A DNA stretch of 64,000 nucleotides from an uncultured Bacteroides sp. (lineage in GTDB: Bacteria > Bacteroidota > Bacteroidia > Bacteroidales > Bacteroidaceae). A program made the position numbers and the translations under genes. Every line of letters begins with the position of its first letter. Position 1 is the stretch's first letter. Below are positions 1 through 9,176 of this stretch, in pieces. Location: positions 1-64,000 of the forward strand of contig UQPQ01000006.1 of NCBI GenBank assembly GCA_900542985.1, read 5' to 3'. The notes under the pieces were generated by a model, which was given only the letters and a program-made list of their open reading frames with translations, made no database searches and was not told the DNA's origin.

Positions 1-76
1 TGTTGCTCAGGAACTTATAAATAAAGTTAAATTATAGTGTTGCGGAATTAAGGATTATAAAGAGCTAAAATAAAAA

Positions 77-118
77 TTAAGGCTTTCAGACAACACTGTT
101 ATCGTCTGAAAGCCTTAA
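77..118 (-). terminator. Rho-independent terminator of the RsmI-like gene
   Basis: A perfect 15-bp inverted repeat (77-91 and 104-118) with a 12-nt loop lies 26 nt past the stop codon at 144. On the minus strand it is followed by a T-rich run (76 downward). Stem and U-tract fit an intrinsic terminator. Confidence 0.85.
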
Positions 119-143
119 TCAATTTCAATTCTATATAGTATTA

Positions 144-848
144 TTACTTATAAATCAGAAAAATACAAGGTATTTTAGCCAAATCGGGTAATTTTCCCTT
201 CCACTCTTTAATAGTCTTTGTGTGAATATATTCCCCTTCACAAGTGATATTTGCAGCAATACACAACTTTGTCTGCGGGCGGCAGGCTTTTAAAATATCC
301 TCCATCATTTTATTGTTACGATAAGGAGTTTCTATAAAGAGCTGTGTCTGGTTTTCAGTATAAATACGTTGCTCCAATTCTTTGATACGCTTCATCCGTT
401 CGGAAGGCTCAATCGGCAAATAACCATGAAAAGCAAAACTTTGTCCATTAAAACCAGATCCCATCACCGAAAGAATAATAGAAGAAGGACCTACCAAAGG
501 TACAACTTTCATATTGCGACGCTGGGCAATCGCCACCACGTCGGCTCCCGGATCGGCTACAGCCGGACATCCGGCCTCTGATATAACTCCCATAGCCTGT
601 CCTTCTGCCAACGGTTTAAGATATCCGGAAATATCTTCCGGAGAAGTATGTTTATTCAACGGATAGAATGTCAATTCATCAATATTGATACCGGAATCTA
701 CTTTCTTCAGAAAACGACGGGCAGAACGTACATCTTCCACAATAAAATGCTTGATTCCTAAAATTATTTCTTTGTTATATGATGGCAAAACCTTTTCGAT
801 AGCCGTATCACCTAATGTGACAGGCAATAAATATAAAGCAATATCCAT
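144..848 (-). CDS. RsmI-like SAM-dependent methyltransferase (tetrapyrrole methylase fold)
   Basis: This 234-residue protein belongs to the tetrapyrrole methylase fold that includes RsmI, the 16S rRNA C1402 2'-O-methyltransferase. The SAM-site motif SEAGCPAVADPG is at residues 90-101, where RsmI usually reads S-D-A-G-T-P-x-x-S-D-P-G, and VPLVGPSS follows at 116-123. The N-terminus (LLPVTLGD) differs from the canonical ATPIGNL-type RsmI start, and the protein is about 50 residues shorter than E. coli RsmI. It is therefore probably a Bacteroidota RsmI-like paralogue, and its substrate is uncertain. It is separated by 20 nt from the GldB-like gene upstream, so the two may be co-transcribed, and it ends at a strong terminator. 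Confidence 0.85.
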   Translation of the reverse strand: MDIALYLLPVTLGDTAIEKVLPSYNKEIILGIKHFIVEDVRSARRFLKKVDSGINIDELTFYPLNKHTSPEDISGYLKPLAEGQAMGVISEAGCPAVADPGADVVAIAQRRNMKVVPLVGPSSIILSVMGSGFNGQSFAFHGYLPIEPSERMKRIKELEQRIYTENQTQLFIETPYRNNKMMEDILKACRPQTKLCIAANITCEGEYIHTKTIKEWKGKLPDLAKIPCIFLIYK

Positions 849-868
849 GATTTGAACACTCGTTATAA

Positions 869-1873
869 TCAGAATTTCACATTTCTAATATCTCTGAAAT
901 CAATGCGTGACAATAACTCTTCGATTGTCAAGTTGGGATGCTGTTGCATATACAAGTCCGTCAACTCCATTCCCATCCAAACTCCTATAAGAGGAGGAAT
1001 CTTCTCTCCTTTAAACACCATACTGGGATCCGGATGTGTATAAGCTCGAATAATCATAGGATCTTTACTCCATAAATGTCCCTGATTGACCATCCAATCC
1101 CATAGTATTTTTTTATTTTTCCTGCACCAAAGTATTTCCTCTTTAGTATATCCCAAGAAGGACTCGTACGACTTACTTTTCTTAAGTAAACGACTTACAA
1201 CCCAATGAATTTTTCCTCTATACATAATCACATCAAACAGGGTGCGATATTCCGTAAGCCATGGAAAAGGATACAAACTATACAGATAAGAAGTCAGACA
1301 ATCAGGAAGAATACGGTCGGGATTCATTGTACGACGTTGGTAAGAATAATAGTAACGTTCATACAGCGGATAATCTTCACCAAGATACTTATCAATACTA
1401 AACCCCAACAAGCTATCCCCGACTACAACCGACTGATTTAACGCAGAAACCTGTGAATAAACAACCGGAATAGGGAAAGAAGGTATTTCCTTTTTCAATG
1501 TTTTAAATGCCTCGGTTAACCCCTGTTCTATAGGCTCCATATCCTTGAATTTACTCTCTGCATCTGCCATCAACTGCAATAAAATTGTATCAGAATAATA
1601 GGCACACAAACGTTCATTGATATCCGGCTCGGATACATTACCTATCATCAATACATCTTCTATCAGCAGTCTGGTAGCCTGCGGATACTCTAAATTCATT
1701 TTCTGTAAAGCCGAAAAGCTGTTCAAAGCCGAAGCTTCGTATTGTAAACGGTCGTAACGGACTACTTTAATATCCTTATCAAACAAAGTATCGCCCTTCT
1801 GCTTGTCGGACTGACAAGCAGAAAAGGCGATTATACTTAACAATAATATGGATACTATTCTTATCATCCGCAA
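869..1873 (-). CDS. gldB: GldB-like lipoprotein
   Basis: This is a 334-residue predicted lipoprotein. A short hydrophobic N-terminus ends in the lipobox FSAC with Cys20, so it should be an inner- or outer-leaflet anchored envelope protein. The body has the look of the GldB family, first known from gliding Flavobacteria, with residues such as the EGLTEAFK and MGMELTDLY regions and a C-terminal domain rich in aromatics. GldB homologues also occur in non-gliding Bacteroides, where the role is unknown, so motility should not be inferred. It lies 12 nt downstream of fabI, suggesting a fabI-gldB-methyltransferase transcript. An alternative start is Met3. Confidence 0.7.
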   Translation of the reverse strand: MRMIRIVSILLLSIIAFSACQSDKQKGDTLFDKDIKVVRYDRLQYEASALNSFSALQKMNLEYPQATRLLIEDVLMIGNVSEPDINERLCAYYSDTILLQLMADAESKFKDMEPIEQGLTEAFKTLKKEIPSFPIPVVYSQVSALNQSVVVGDSLLGFSIDKYLGEDYPLYERYYYSYQRRTMNPDRILPDCLTSYLYSLYPFPWLTEYRTLFDVIMYRGKIHWVVSRLLKKSKSYESFLGYTKEEILWCRKNKKILWDWMVNQGHLWSKDPMIIRAYTHPDPSMVFKGEKIPPLIGVWMGMELTDLYMQQHPNLTIEELLSRIDFRDIRNVKF

Positions 1874-1885
1874 AAGGGGATGGGA

Positions 1886-2743
1886 TTATCCGTAAATAAT
1901 ATGACCGTTTTCGTCTTTGTATTCGTCAAGACCTTTTTCATATGTAGCCATTGCACGCAAACTCATACCGACGCTTGAGAAACCTCCATCGTGGAATAAG
2001 TTCTGCATAGTTACTTTACGAGTCAAGTCTGAGAACATTACGATACAATAGTCAGCACATTCGTCTGCAGAAGCATTTCCCAGAGGAGACATACGGTTAG
2101 CAAAATCGAAAAGTTTATCCATACCTTTCACACCAGAACCGGCAGTTGTCATTGTAGGCGACTGAGAAATAGTGTTGATACGAACATTGTGTTCACGTCC
2201 ATAAATATAACCAAAGCTACGTGCAATAGATTCCAACAATGCTTTAGCATCCGCCATGTCATTGTAACCATAGAATGTACGCTGTGCTGCTACATAGCTC
2301 AAAGCCAAAATTGAACCGTATTCATTGATAGCATCCAACTTCTTGGCAGACTGAATCATTTTATGGAAAGAAACAGCTGAAATATCCAATGTTTTATTCA
2401 ACATATCATAATCCAAGTCATCATAAGTACGTTTCTTACGTACGTTTGGTGACATACCGATAGAATGCAATACAAAGTCGATCTTACCGCCCAATACTTC
2501 CATAGAACGTTTGAATACATTTTCCAAATCTTCTACGCTTGTAGCATCTGCCGGGATTATTTCACAGTTCAATTTTTCAGCTAAAGCTGAAACTTCTCCC
2601 ATACGTACAGCTACCGGAGTATTGGATAAAGTGATTATCGCTCCTTCTTCTACAGCCTTTTCTGCAACTTTCCATGCGATAGACTGTTCATTCAGAGCAC
2701 CGAAAATAATACCTCTTTTTCCTTTCAGTAAATTATAACTCAT
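1886..2743 (-). CDS. fabI: Enoyl-[acyl-carrier-protein] reductase FabI
   Basis: NADH-dependent enoyl-ACP reductase catalysing the last reduction of each fatty-acid elongation cycle in the cytoplasm. It is a short-chain dehydrogenase of 285 residues, slightly longer than E. coli FabI. Visible features are the N-terminal nucleotide-binding segment (IIFGALNEQSIAW, 12-24), the HSIGMSP loop near 93-99, and the FabI catalytic pair Tyr160-x6-Lys167. The SQSPTMTTAGSG segment (about 193-204) corresponds to the flexible substrate-binding loop. A good Bacteroidota promoter lies 24 nt upstream, so this is probably the first gene of a fabI-gldB-methyltransferase unit. FabI is the target of triclosan-type inhibitors. 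Confidence 0.96.
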   Translation of the reverse strand: MSYNLLKGKRGIIFGALNEQSIAWKVAEKAVEEGAIITLSNTPVAVRMGEVSALAEKLNCEIIPADATSVEDLENVFKRSMEVLGGKIDFVLHSIGMSPNVRKKRTYDDLDYDMLNKTLDISAVSFHKMIQSAKKLDAINEYGSILALSYVAAQRTFYGYNDMADAKALLESIARSFGYIYGREHNVRINTISQSPTMTTAGSGVKGMDKLFDFANRMSPLGNASADECADYCIVMFSDLTRKVTMQNLFHDGGFSSVGMSLRAMATYEKGLDEYKDENGHIIYG

Positions 2744-2766
2744 ACCTTTTTTATTATAAATTCAGT

Positions 2767-2775
2767 GCAAAGGTA
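2767..2775 (-). promoter_or_regulatory. Promoter -7 element of fabI
   Basis: TACCTTTGC on the minus strand is an exact match to the Bacteroidota -7 element TAnnTTTG. It lies 24 nt before the fabI ATG. The 100 bp beyond it, to the mutL terminator, is AT-rich and holds no gene. Confidence 0.75.
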
Positions 2776-2887
2776 CAAATTAATCTGTAACTAATTGAAA
2801 AAGTAACATTTATTTTTGTCTGCACACACTATAGAGAGGTTATATTCTTACTGTTTACAAGGTGTTTATTTATTTTTATTCAATAAA

Positions 2888-2929
2888 AAAGGTTCCGCAA
2901 GTCTTCGCTTCAAAGACTGCGGAACCTTT
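2888..2929 (-). terminator. Intrinsic terminator of mutL
   Basis: A long GC-containing hairpin with arms 2888-2905 and 2913-2929, one bulged base and a 7-nt loop lies 57 nt after the mutL stop. On the minus strand it is followed by a T-run (2890-2883). Confidence 0.85.
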
Positions 2930-2985
2930 CACTTATCTGATATTATTCTACTGTTTTTCTCTTACTTTTCCGTACGAATATAGGC

Positions 2986-4884
2986 CTATTTGAAAAGTTT
3001 CTCCAAATCGTCTTCCTTCAGTACTGACAGAACAGTCTTGCCGTCCGGGGTATAGTTTGGAGTGGATACAGCAAATAATCCGTCCACCAAACTATTCATT
3101 TCTTCATTCGTAAGTACCTGACCTGCCACAATAGCTGCAGCCTTGGCCAACGATAAAGCCAGCATACTCTGCACTTCTTCTTTTACTTTACAGCCTTTCT
3201 CTATAGCAGTCTGCACCATATTGGTAACAAGTGTTTCCGGATTTAACCCTTCAATTCCTGCAGGAACTCCATTAATCGCATACGAACCACCGCCCAAGCT
3301 ACTCAAATCGAATCCTAAAGCATGAAGATCGTCCATTATTTCTTCGAGCACCGGTACTTCTGCCGGTGAAAAATGAACCATATCGGGAAATAACATTCGC
3401 TGTGAAGCATGTTGACATTTCTCCATCTGCTCCATATATTGATCGTATAAAATACGTACATGAGCCCGATGCTGATCAATAATCATCAGCCCCGATTTTA
3501 CAGAGGTCAAAATATAACTGCCTTTATACTGATAATGTTGAGCTGCTTTTTCTGTAATGGCTTCTTCTGGCTGTTCATCATACAAAGATGGAGCCTGAGG
3601 TTCTTCGACTGGTACTGCCGGCATTTCTTCTTCTGGGAAAGCAGAATATTGCCAGTCAGCTGAACCCGAACTCTTTTTATCAAGTCCCTGATAGAACGGC
3701 TCCCACCCTCCCTGCTGCTTAGGAGTATACGAAGCCGAAGAATAGGATGAAGGAGATACCGGTGAAGGAGTATTAAAGGGATTGTATGAAGGGTCATACG
3801 ATGTTCTCGGAGGCTCTACCCCACTATACGGCAATGAATCGAACGCTGGAATATCTGGTTTTCCTTCCGTATCGAAATCAATCGAGGGAACTGCATTAAA
3901 ACGTCCTAATGTTTCTTTCACTGCAGCCGAAAGTATCTGCCAAATCGCTTGTTCATTCTCGAACTTAATTTCAGTCTTTGTAGGATGAATATTTACATCA
4001 ATATTAGCCGGATCTACCTCGAAGTAAATAAAATAAGAAATTTGCTCTCCTGTAGGTATAAGGTTTTCATATGCCTCGGCTACTGCTTTGTGGAAATAAG
4101 GGTGACGCATGTAACGACCGTTTACAAAAAAGAACTGACGTGCCCCTTTCTTACGTGCTGTTTCGGGTTTTCCAACAAAACCATGTATCTTCACCATCGT
4201 TGTATTGATATCAAGAGAGAGTAAATCTTGATTCAACTTTTTCCCAAAAACACCCATTATACGCTGACGGAGTTGAATAGCCGGAAGATTCAGCATTTCC
4301 GTATCATTATGGTGTAAAGTAAACGAAACTTCAGGATTTACCAATGCAATACGTTCGAACTCGGTAAGAATATTACTAAGCTCTGTTTGATTCGACTTCA
4401 GGAATTTACGGCGTGCAGGTATATTGAAAAAGAGATTCTTCACACTGAAATTACTACCTTTAGCACATGCCACAGCTTCCTGACTCTCTACTTTAGAACC
4501 GGAAATAATGATAGAAGTCCCCAATTGTTCTCCCTCTTGACAAGTACGTAATTCAACTTGTGCAACAGCTGCAATTGAAGCCAAGGCTTCACCTCGGAAA
4601 CCCATAGTGCGCAAAGAAAACAAATCGGCAGCCTCCCGAATCTTGGATGTAGCATGACGTTCAAATGCCAGTCGGGCATCTGTTTCAGACATACCTTTTC
4701 CATCGTCTATCACCTGAATGCATGTCTTGCCGGCATCTGTCACTAACACATCAATGTGGTGTGCACCGGCATCTATCGCATTTTCGACTAACTCCTTTAC
4801 AACAGAAGCCGGACGCTGTATCACCTCGCCCGCCGCAATCTGATTAGCTACGGAGTCGGGCAGTAAACGAATCACATCGCTCAT
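2986..4884 (-). CDS. mutL: DNA mismatch repair protein MutL
   Basis: MutL is the ATPase that couples MutS mismatch recognition to downstream repair. The 632-residue protein has an intact GHKL N-terminal half: ENAIDAGA (34-41), DDGKGM (60-65), ATSKI (78-82) and GFRGEAL (95-101). A low-complexity Pro/Ser/Tyr linker (about 350-440) leads to the C-terminal dimerisation domain. That domain starts with [12 protein letters not shown] at 470, in which the Glu residues of the endonuclease motif DQHA(x)2E(x)4E are replaced, and the usual CPHGRP metal-site motif near the C-terminus reads TPDGK. The sequence therefore looks nuclease-deficient (see findings). It is the last gene of the chaperone/OstA cluster, 10 nt after the small membrane-protein gene. 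Confidence 0.95.
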   Translation of the reverse strand: MSDVIRLLPDSVANQIAAGEVIQRPASVVKELVENAIDAGAHHIDVLVTDAGKTCIQVIDDGKGMSETDARLAFERHATSKIREAADLFSLRTMGFRGEALASIAAVAQVELRTCQEGEQLGTSIIISGSKVESQEAVACAKGSNFSVKNLFFNIPARRKFLKSNQTELSNILTEFERIALVNPEVSFTLHHNDTEMLNLPAIQLRQRIMGVFGKKLNQDLLSLDINTTMVKIHGFVGKPETARKKGARQFFFVNGRYMRHPYFHKAVAEAYENLIPTGEQISYFIYFEVDPANIDVNIHPTKTEIKFENEQAIWQILSAAVKETLGRFNAVPSIDFDTEGKPDIPAFDSLPYSGVEPPRTSYDPSYNPFNTPSPVSPSSYSSASYTPKQQGGWEPFYQGLDKKSSGSADWQYSAFPEEEMPAVPVEEPQAPSLYDEQPEEAITEKAAQHYQYKGSYILTSVKSGLMIIDQHRAHVRILYDQYMEQMEKCQHASQRMLFPDMVHFSPAEVPVLEEIMDDLHALGFDLSSLGGGSYAINGVPAGIEGLNPETLVTNMVQTAIEKGCKVKEEVQSMLALSLAKAAAIVAGQVLTNEEMNSLVDGLFAVSTPNYTPDGKTVLSVLKEDDLEKLFK

Positions 4885-4894
4885 AACAATCTTT

Positions 4895-5191
4895 TTAGAA
4901 AGAAAATTCTCCCGTCACCAAATAATGCAAAATATACAATAACACCGCAATAGCGATGAACAAAGCTCCATAAGTCAGCGGTTTTCGTCCACTTTCCTTA
5001 CGGCGTTTCAGATACGTAGTACCTTCTATAAACTTACCCCGGATGTCTTCTGGAGAAAATTCTTTCGGAGGCACCATACCTAAATCGCGCTTGGCATTCT
5101 CTTCTATTTTCTGCAATTTTTCTTTTCGCTCATCCACGTATATATATTCATGATGATATGCACGTGGTTTTCTCATCGTAAACATTCCCAT
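4895..5191 (-). CDS. Small membrane protein of unknown function
   Basis: This 98-residue protein is not assignable to a function. The first 70 residues are charged and probably cytoplasmic, and a single hydrophobic segment (about 73-92) near the C-terminus would anchor it in the inner membrane, with only a few residues beyond. It starts 2 nt after the OstA-like gene and ends 10 nt before mutL, so it is almost certainly translated as part of the same operon. The tight spacing supports it as a real gene. Met6 is an alternative start. A link to envelope assembly is inferred from position only. Confidence 0.75.
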   Translation of the reverse strand: MGMFTMRKPRAYHHEYIYVDERKEKLQKIEENAKRDLGMVPPKEFSPEDIRGKFIEGTTYLKRRKESGRKPLTYGALFIAIAVLLYILHYLVTGEFSF

Positions 5192-5193
5192 AG

Positions 5194-6882
5194 CTACTGT
5201 TTCTTTTTGGAGTCAAACAAATGCTGATTTGGTAATTCAACCGGTTCTCTCGTATTCTTCTTCAACTGATCGCTAACTTTTTTAGCCCTCCAGTTGAATA
5301 TATCCTCCTTATTCAACGGACGAATATAATCAAACCATACGAAATTCTCCAAACGGTCCGCACCTGGAGGTATCTGATTCATCGGATAAAGCGTACCATT
5401 TGATTTCGGACTCATCACCATTTTATCCAACTGCTGATTTACCAAATATATATCCAGTTTACTAGTCTCTGATACATTCATTCCAATCAATGTACTGTCT
5501 GAATCCATCGGATAATAAACAACACGCACAGAGCCAATCACTTCTGTTTTGTACATCTGACGATTCTTGAAATATGCCTTCATTTCTTTTCCAGTCACTT
5601 GATTGTAACGGGCAGAATCAAGTGCTTCTACCGAAAGTGCCTGATTGACGATATGAGCCCAGTCTATTGTACTATCGTTCATATACATCAACACCTTTTC
5701 CCCCAACAACTGCTGATTATTATTCCAAAGGATTGGGTCCTTATACATAGTCAAACAGCTGTCTTTCGAAGAAAAGACCAAAGAATCGGCTACGCCTTGC
5801 AAATCAACACGATAAAAACGGACTTTATGAAAAGCTCTCATTTCCCGATACATCGAATCTGTATCGAGTGCAAAAGTTTCCATCAATAAAGTATCAGCAT
5901 GCAAGAATAAGCTATCACGCTGTGAATAATCAATTGCTACAGCACGTTTCGTAGCAAAAGCATATTTGGTCTTCTCATTGTAATAACCATAGTCACCCGT
6001 CATCATGTTTTTATTGATTGTATCCTTCAACTCCATGTTCCAGAAAGCCTCTCCCAATCCGTTATTACGGTCATAATATAAGGTATCTCCTGTCAACTGT
6101 TTTCCATCATTCATCAAAATAGAACGATCGAGCAATAACGCTTTTCCTGTAAAAGTATTATAAGTTCCTTTTTCCGAATAAATATGATTATTATCACTCC
6201 AAATATCCGAAGGTCCTACAATATTGGCCACTTTGGTAGCTGTATTATATTGCAATGTATCCGAAGTCAAGGTAAACTGTGCATTTACCAATTCCACATC
6301 ATAATTAAACACCGACTGTTTTGTCGAAGGGTTATATTGTCCCCAGTCAGAAGTCAGTACATTCTGCTCATCCATCAATGTACCTCCATTGAAATAATAG
6401 CCTAAATTAAATACCCTGTCATAATTCAAGCTATCTGTAAGCAACGTTGTGGTACGGTTCTCCATACGCACATTCATACGCATCTCTGCAATCTGAGAGT
6501 TTCCATCATAATACAGATGATCTCCGTAAAGGAACAAAGTATCTCCCTGTTCCATACGCACATTGCTGAAAGCTTCAAATGAACTTATTTTATCATAATA
6601 ATAAGCACTGTCGCAATACATATACACACTATCGTGGCGGAAAACTACATTTCCCACCACAACCTGTGCATCCGGATGTCGGGCATCCTTACGCAACAAA
6701 TCCGAATGTATCAAATAAACCTTACTCTTAGGCTGTTTCTTTTTCTGAGTCGCGACTTGAGGTTCTTCTTTTTGCTGCACCGGTTGCTGTGCCAAAAGAC
6801 AAAAGCCGAACAGGCACAGGATACTTAATAAAAGTACCCTATGCCCGCTCCAAATATATTTTCTATTTTTCTTTTCAAGCAT
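5194..6882 (-). CDS. OstA/LptA-like organic-solvent-tolerance domain protein
   Basis: This 562-residue exported protein has a hydrophobic signal segment (about 16-31) and repeated beta-strand units of the OstA/LptA type, for example VYLIHSDLLRKD at 56 and repeated D-T-L-x-Y / DSLNYD / DTLYYD motifs. The OstA_2-type family forms beta-jellyroll strips. In Gram-negative bacteria LptA carries LPS across the periplasm, so a role in LPS transport is the best inference. It is much longer than E. coli LptA (about 185 residues), as is common for Bacteroidota versions. It lies 25 nt downstream of the SurA-like gene, consistent with a shared outer-membrane assembly function. Confidence 0.85.
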   Translation of the reverse strand: MLEKKNRKYIWSGHRVLLLSILCLFGFCLLAQQPVQQKEEPQVATQKKKQPKSKVYLIHSDLLRKDARHPDAQVVVGNVVFRHDSVYMYCDSAYYYDKISSFEAFSNVRMEQGDTLFLYGDHLYYDGNSQIAEMRMNVRMENRTTTLLTDSLNYDRVFNLGYYFNGGTLMDEQNVLTSDWGQYNPSTKQSVFNYDVELVNAQFTLTSDTLQYNTATKVANIVGPSDIWSDNNHIYSEKGTYNTFTGKALLLDRSILMNDGKQLTGDTLYYDRNNGLGEAFWNMELKDTINKNMMTGDYGYYNEKTKYAFATKRAVAIDYSQRDSLFLHADTLLMETFALDTDSMYREMRAFHKVRFYRVDLQGVADSLVFSSKDSCLTMYKDPILWNNNQQLLGEKVLMYMNDSTIDWAHIVNQALSVEALDSARYNQVTGKEMKAYFKNRQMYKTEVIGSVRVVYYPMDSDSTLIGMNVSETSKLDIYLVNQQLDKMVMSPKSNGTLYPMNQIPPGADRLENFVWFDYIRPLNKEDIFNWRAKKVSDQLKKNTREPVELPNQHLFDSKKKQ

Positions 6883-6907
6883 ATGGTATTATAAACATGC
6901 TGATTTA

Positions 6908-8284
6908 TCACTTCTTAATCCATCCCGGATATTTAAAATCACAATTTCTCCAATTAGGATTAATGCGTACATATGTACTCTTCTGTTTATCTACAATCCA
7001 CTTTTGGAGTTTTTCTTCGCTTCTTTTTGCAGTCACAATGCTCTTCAGACGCTGATAGTCTTCTGTAATAGTCGCTTTATGACCATCAATACGATTCTTC
7101 AGTTTCACAATAGCACAGACCTGCTTTCCGTTTTTTGCATTAATCATAGTAAAAGGTTTTGAGATTTCACCAATCTGCATACCTTCTACTACCTTTGCCA
7201 AATCTTGTGAAACCAAGCCTGCCAATTGCTGCATTTCAAAACGAGATGTACTGGTCTGAGGATTTGCCAACAAACCATGGTTGTTTCTTGTATCTTTATC
7301 TTGAGAAATCCAAGTAGCAGCATCATCAAAAGAGAACTTCTCTTTACGAATATCATCTGCAATCGAATCCAAACGGCTCAAAGCAGCATTAATATCTTTC
7401 TCGTCTACTTTTGGTTTTATCAGAATATGACGGAAACTTACACGGTCACCACGCTTCTCTATCAACTGAGCAATGTGGTAGCCATATTCAGATTCGAACA
7501 CCTTCGAAATCTTCTTATTATCTGTCATATTAAAAATCACATTCGCAAATGCAGGATCCAACTCTCCACGTCCGGTAAATCCAAATTCACCTCCACGACG
7601 TGCCGAGCCCGGATCTTCTGAATAGAAACGTGCCAAAGTAGAGAAAGTTGTTTCTCCTTTATTTATACGTTCAGTAAATTCACGCAACTGGGCTTTCACT
7701 CGTTCTATTTCTTCTTCCGGTATTTTAGGCTCCTGCGTGATGATCTGCACTTCTACCTGAGTGGGGACAAAAGGGATACTATCTTGCGGCAACTTACTAA
7801 AATAGTTTCTCACTTCAGCCGGAGTCAGTTTAATATCACCAACAATCTTCTGCTGCATTTGCTGCACGGTAAGCCCATCGCGGATATTCTCACGAAGCAT
7901 TTCACGAATCTGGGTAGAAGTCTTGTTATAGTACTCCTCCATTTTTTCTTTCGATCCAATCTGATCAATCAGCCACGCTGTACGTGCTTCCACCTGCTGA
8001 AGGACTTCCTGATCTGAAACGACCACACTGTCAATTTCAGCCTGGTGCAAAAACAATTTCTGCACAGCCAACTCTTCAGGTATCACACAATAAGGATCTC
8101 CTTCGAAACGACGATTTTCATATTGGGCATTCAAACGTTCGTTTTCTACATCCGATTTCAGGATAGCCTCATCTCCTACCACCCACACTACTTCGTCTAT
8201 CACATTATCCTGTCCGTAAGCAGAAACACCTACACACAACAGGAGCAGACACACACAGGTTCTGACAAACTTACATTTATTCAT
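6908..8284 (-). CDS. surA: SurA-like periplasmic peptidyl-prolyl isomerase/chaperone
   Basis: A 458-residue Sec-exported protein with a signal peptide ending near SAYGQ (about 25). A SurA N-terminal chaperone segment is followed by two parvulin-type rotamase domains. The first (about 175-280) includes FSTLARFYSEDPGSARRGGEFG, split here as FSTLARFYSEDPG plus SARRGGEFGF. The second (about 285-380) begins with VSFRHILIKP. This is the domain order of SurA, which escorts unfolded outer-membrane proteins through the periplasm. It is the most canonical of three adjacent chaperone genes, 8 nt after the lipoprotein chaperone gene. The SurA name is by architecture; equivalence to E. coli SurA is inferred. 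Confidence 0.9.
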   Translation of the reverse strand: MNKCKFVRTCVCLLLLCVGVSAYGQDNVIDEVVWVVGDEAILKSDVENERLNAQYENRRFEGDPYCVIPEELAVQKLFLHQAEIDSVVVSDQEVLQQVEARTAWLIDQIGSKEKMEEYYNKTSTQIREMLRENIRDGLTVQQMQQKIVGDIKLTPAEVRNYFSKLPQDSIPFVPTQVEVQIITQEPKIPEEEIERVKAQLREFTERINKGETTFSTLARFYSEDPGSARRGGEFGFTGRGELDPAFANVIFNMTDNKKISKVFESEYGYHIAQLIEKRGDRVSFRHILIKPKVDEKDINAALSRLDSIADDIRKEKFSFDDAATWISQDKDTRNNHGLLANPQTSTSRFEMQQLAGLVSQDLAKVVEGMQIGEISKPFTMINAKNGKQVCAIVKLKNRIDGHKATITEDYQRLKSIVTAKRSEEKLQKWIVDKQKSTYVRINPNWRNCDFKYPGWIKK

Positions 8285-8292
8285 TTTGGATT

Positions 8293-9138
8293 CTAATAAT
8301 AAATTACATCGTTATTTTCCAAAGCGTCCTGATACAAATCGTTTTTCATCCGATTAATAAAGGCAACTCGCTTCAAATTAATTAATATCTCTTTTATTTC
8401 ACCTTTGGCATACTCCAACGGCAATTGCTGACCTTGCGGTAAGAATTTTTCCACATGCAAGAAATAACAAAAAGCAGAATCTTTCAATTCTATGTTTCGG
8501 TTACGATCCAAATACTCCAAGTCTGTATCCAACTGCTTCAAAGGCAATTTTACAGACAGTTCAGCTACAGGTTTCCAGGCATCATAAAAGTAATCATAAC
8601 TAACAGCATGCCCAATACTGAATTTTTCCAGTTTATCTATCGCATCTGCCGAACTACTTTTATACCATAAACGTACCCTATTTAACTGAGGGGTATTAAC
8701 CGGGACTTTCAAGAATAGGCCCTGAACATAAGGCTGATCTGCACGAAACATACCCACATTCTGCTGGTAATACTTTTCGATTTCCTCTTCTGTAATTTCT
8801 GTACCAAGCTGCTGATTCACCAATTCCTCCTGGTAAGTATGCATAATCAAAGCTTTCCGATAGGAAGCAACCTGTTCATCAATTTTCCGGCTATTAGGTA
8901 TATTCCCTTCTGCTTTTTGGAAAAGAAGAGTTTCTTCTACCCAATTATGTATATATTTCTTAGCAAAAGAAGTACTGTCTTCCCCTCTTAACCCCACAGG
9001 TATTACTGCCTCCAAGTCCTCCTTATAAAGGAAGTCCTTCCCGATACCCACCAATGGAGTTTTTCCATTGTGGTCTACCGCCTGGCTACACCCTGCCAAT
9101 GTGATTAATCCAGCTACGACTATACTTAATTTTGTCAT
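8293..9138 (-). CDS. SurA-N-like chaperone lipoprotein
   Basis: This 281-residue protein has a short signal peptide with lipobox LAGC (Cys17), so it should be membrane anchored in the envelope. The body resembles the helical N-terminal chaperone region of SurA/PpiD-type proteins, for example the ITEEEIEKYYQQN segment, which matches the motif that precedes rotamase domains. No clear parvulin active-site signature (such as a GGxLG-type loop) is visible, so isomerase activity is doubtful. It sits between two parvulin genes, 38 nt after the upstream one and 8 nt before surA, and probably works with them on outer-membrane or surface proteins. Confidence 0.8.
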   Translation of the reverse strand: MTKLSIVVAGLITLAGCSQAVDHNGKTPLVGIGKDFLYKEDLEAVIPVGLRGEDSTSFAKKYIHNWVEETLLFQKAEGNIPNSRKIDEQVASYRKALIMHTYQEELVNQQLGTEITEEEIEKYYQQNVGMFRADQPYVQGLFLKVPVNTPQLNRVRLWYKSSSADAIDKLEKFSIGHAVSYDYFYDAWKPVAELSVKLPLKQLDTDLEYLDRNRNIELKDSAFCYFLHVEKFLPQGQQLPLEYAKGEIKEILINLKRVAFINRMKNDLYQDALENNDVIYY

Positions 9139-9176
9139 TTATTTCAATTACCTATAAATTAGTGAACGAAGATACA

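Noticed and set aside
869..1873. Gliding motility system
   Set aside because: Only the GldB-like gene is present; no other gld, spr or type IX secretion genes lie in the window, and GldB homologues occur in non-gliding species.
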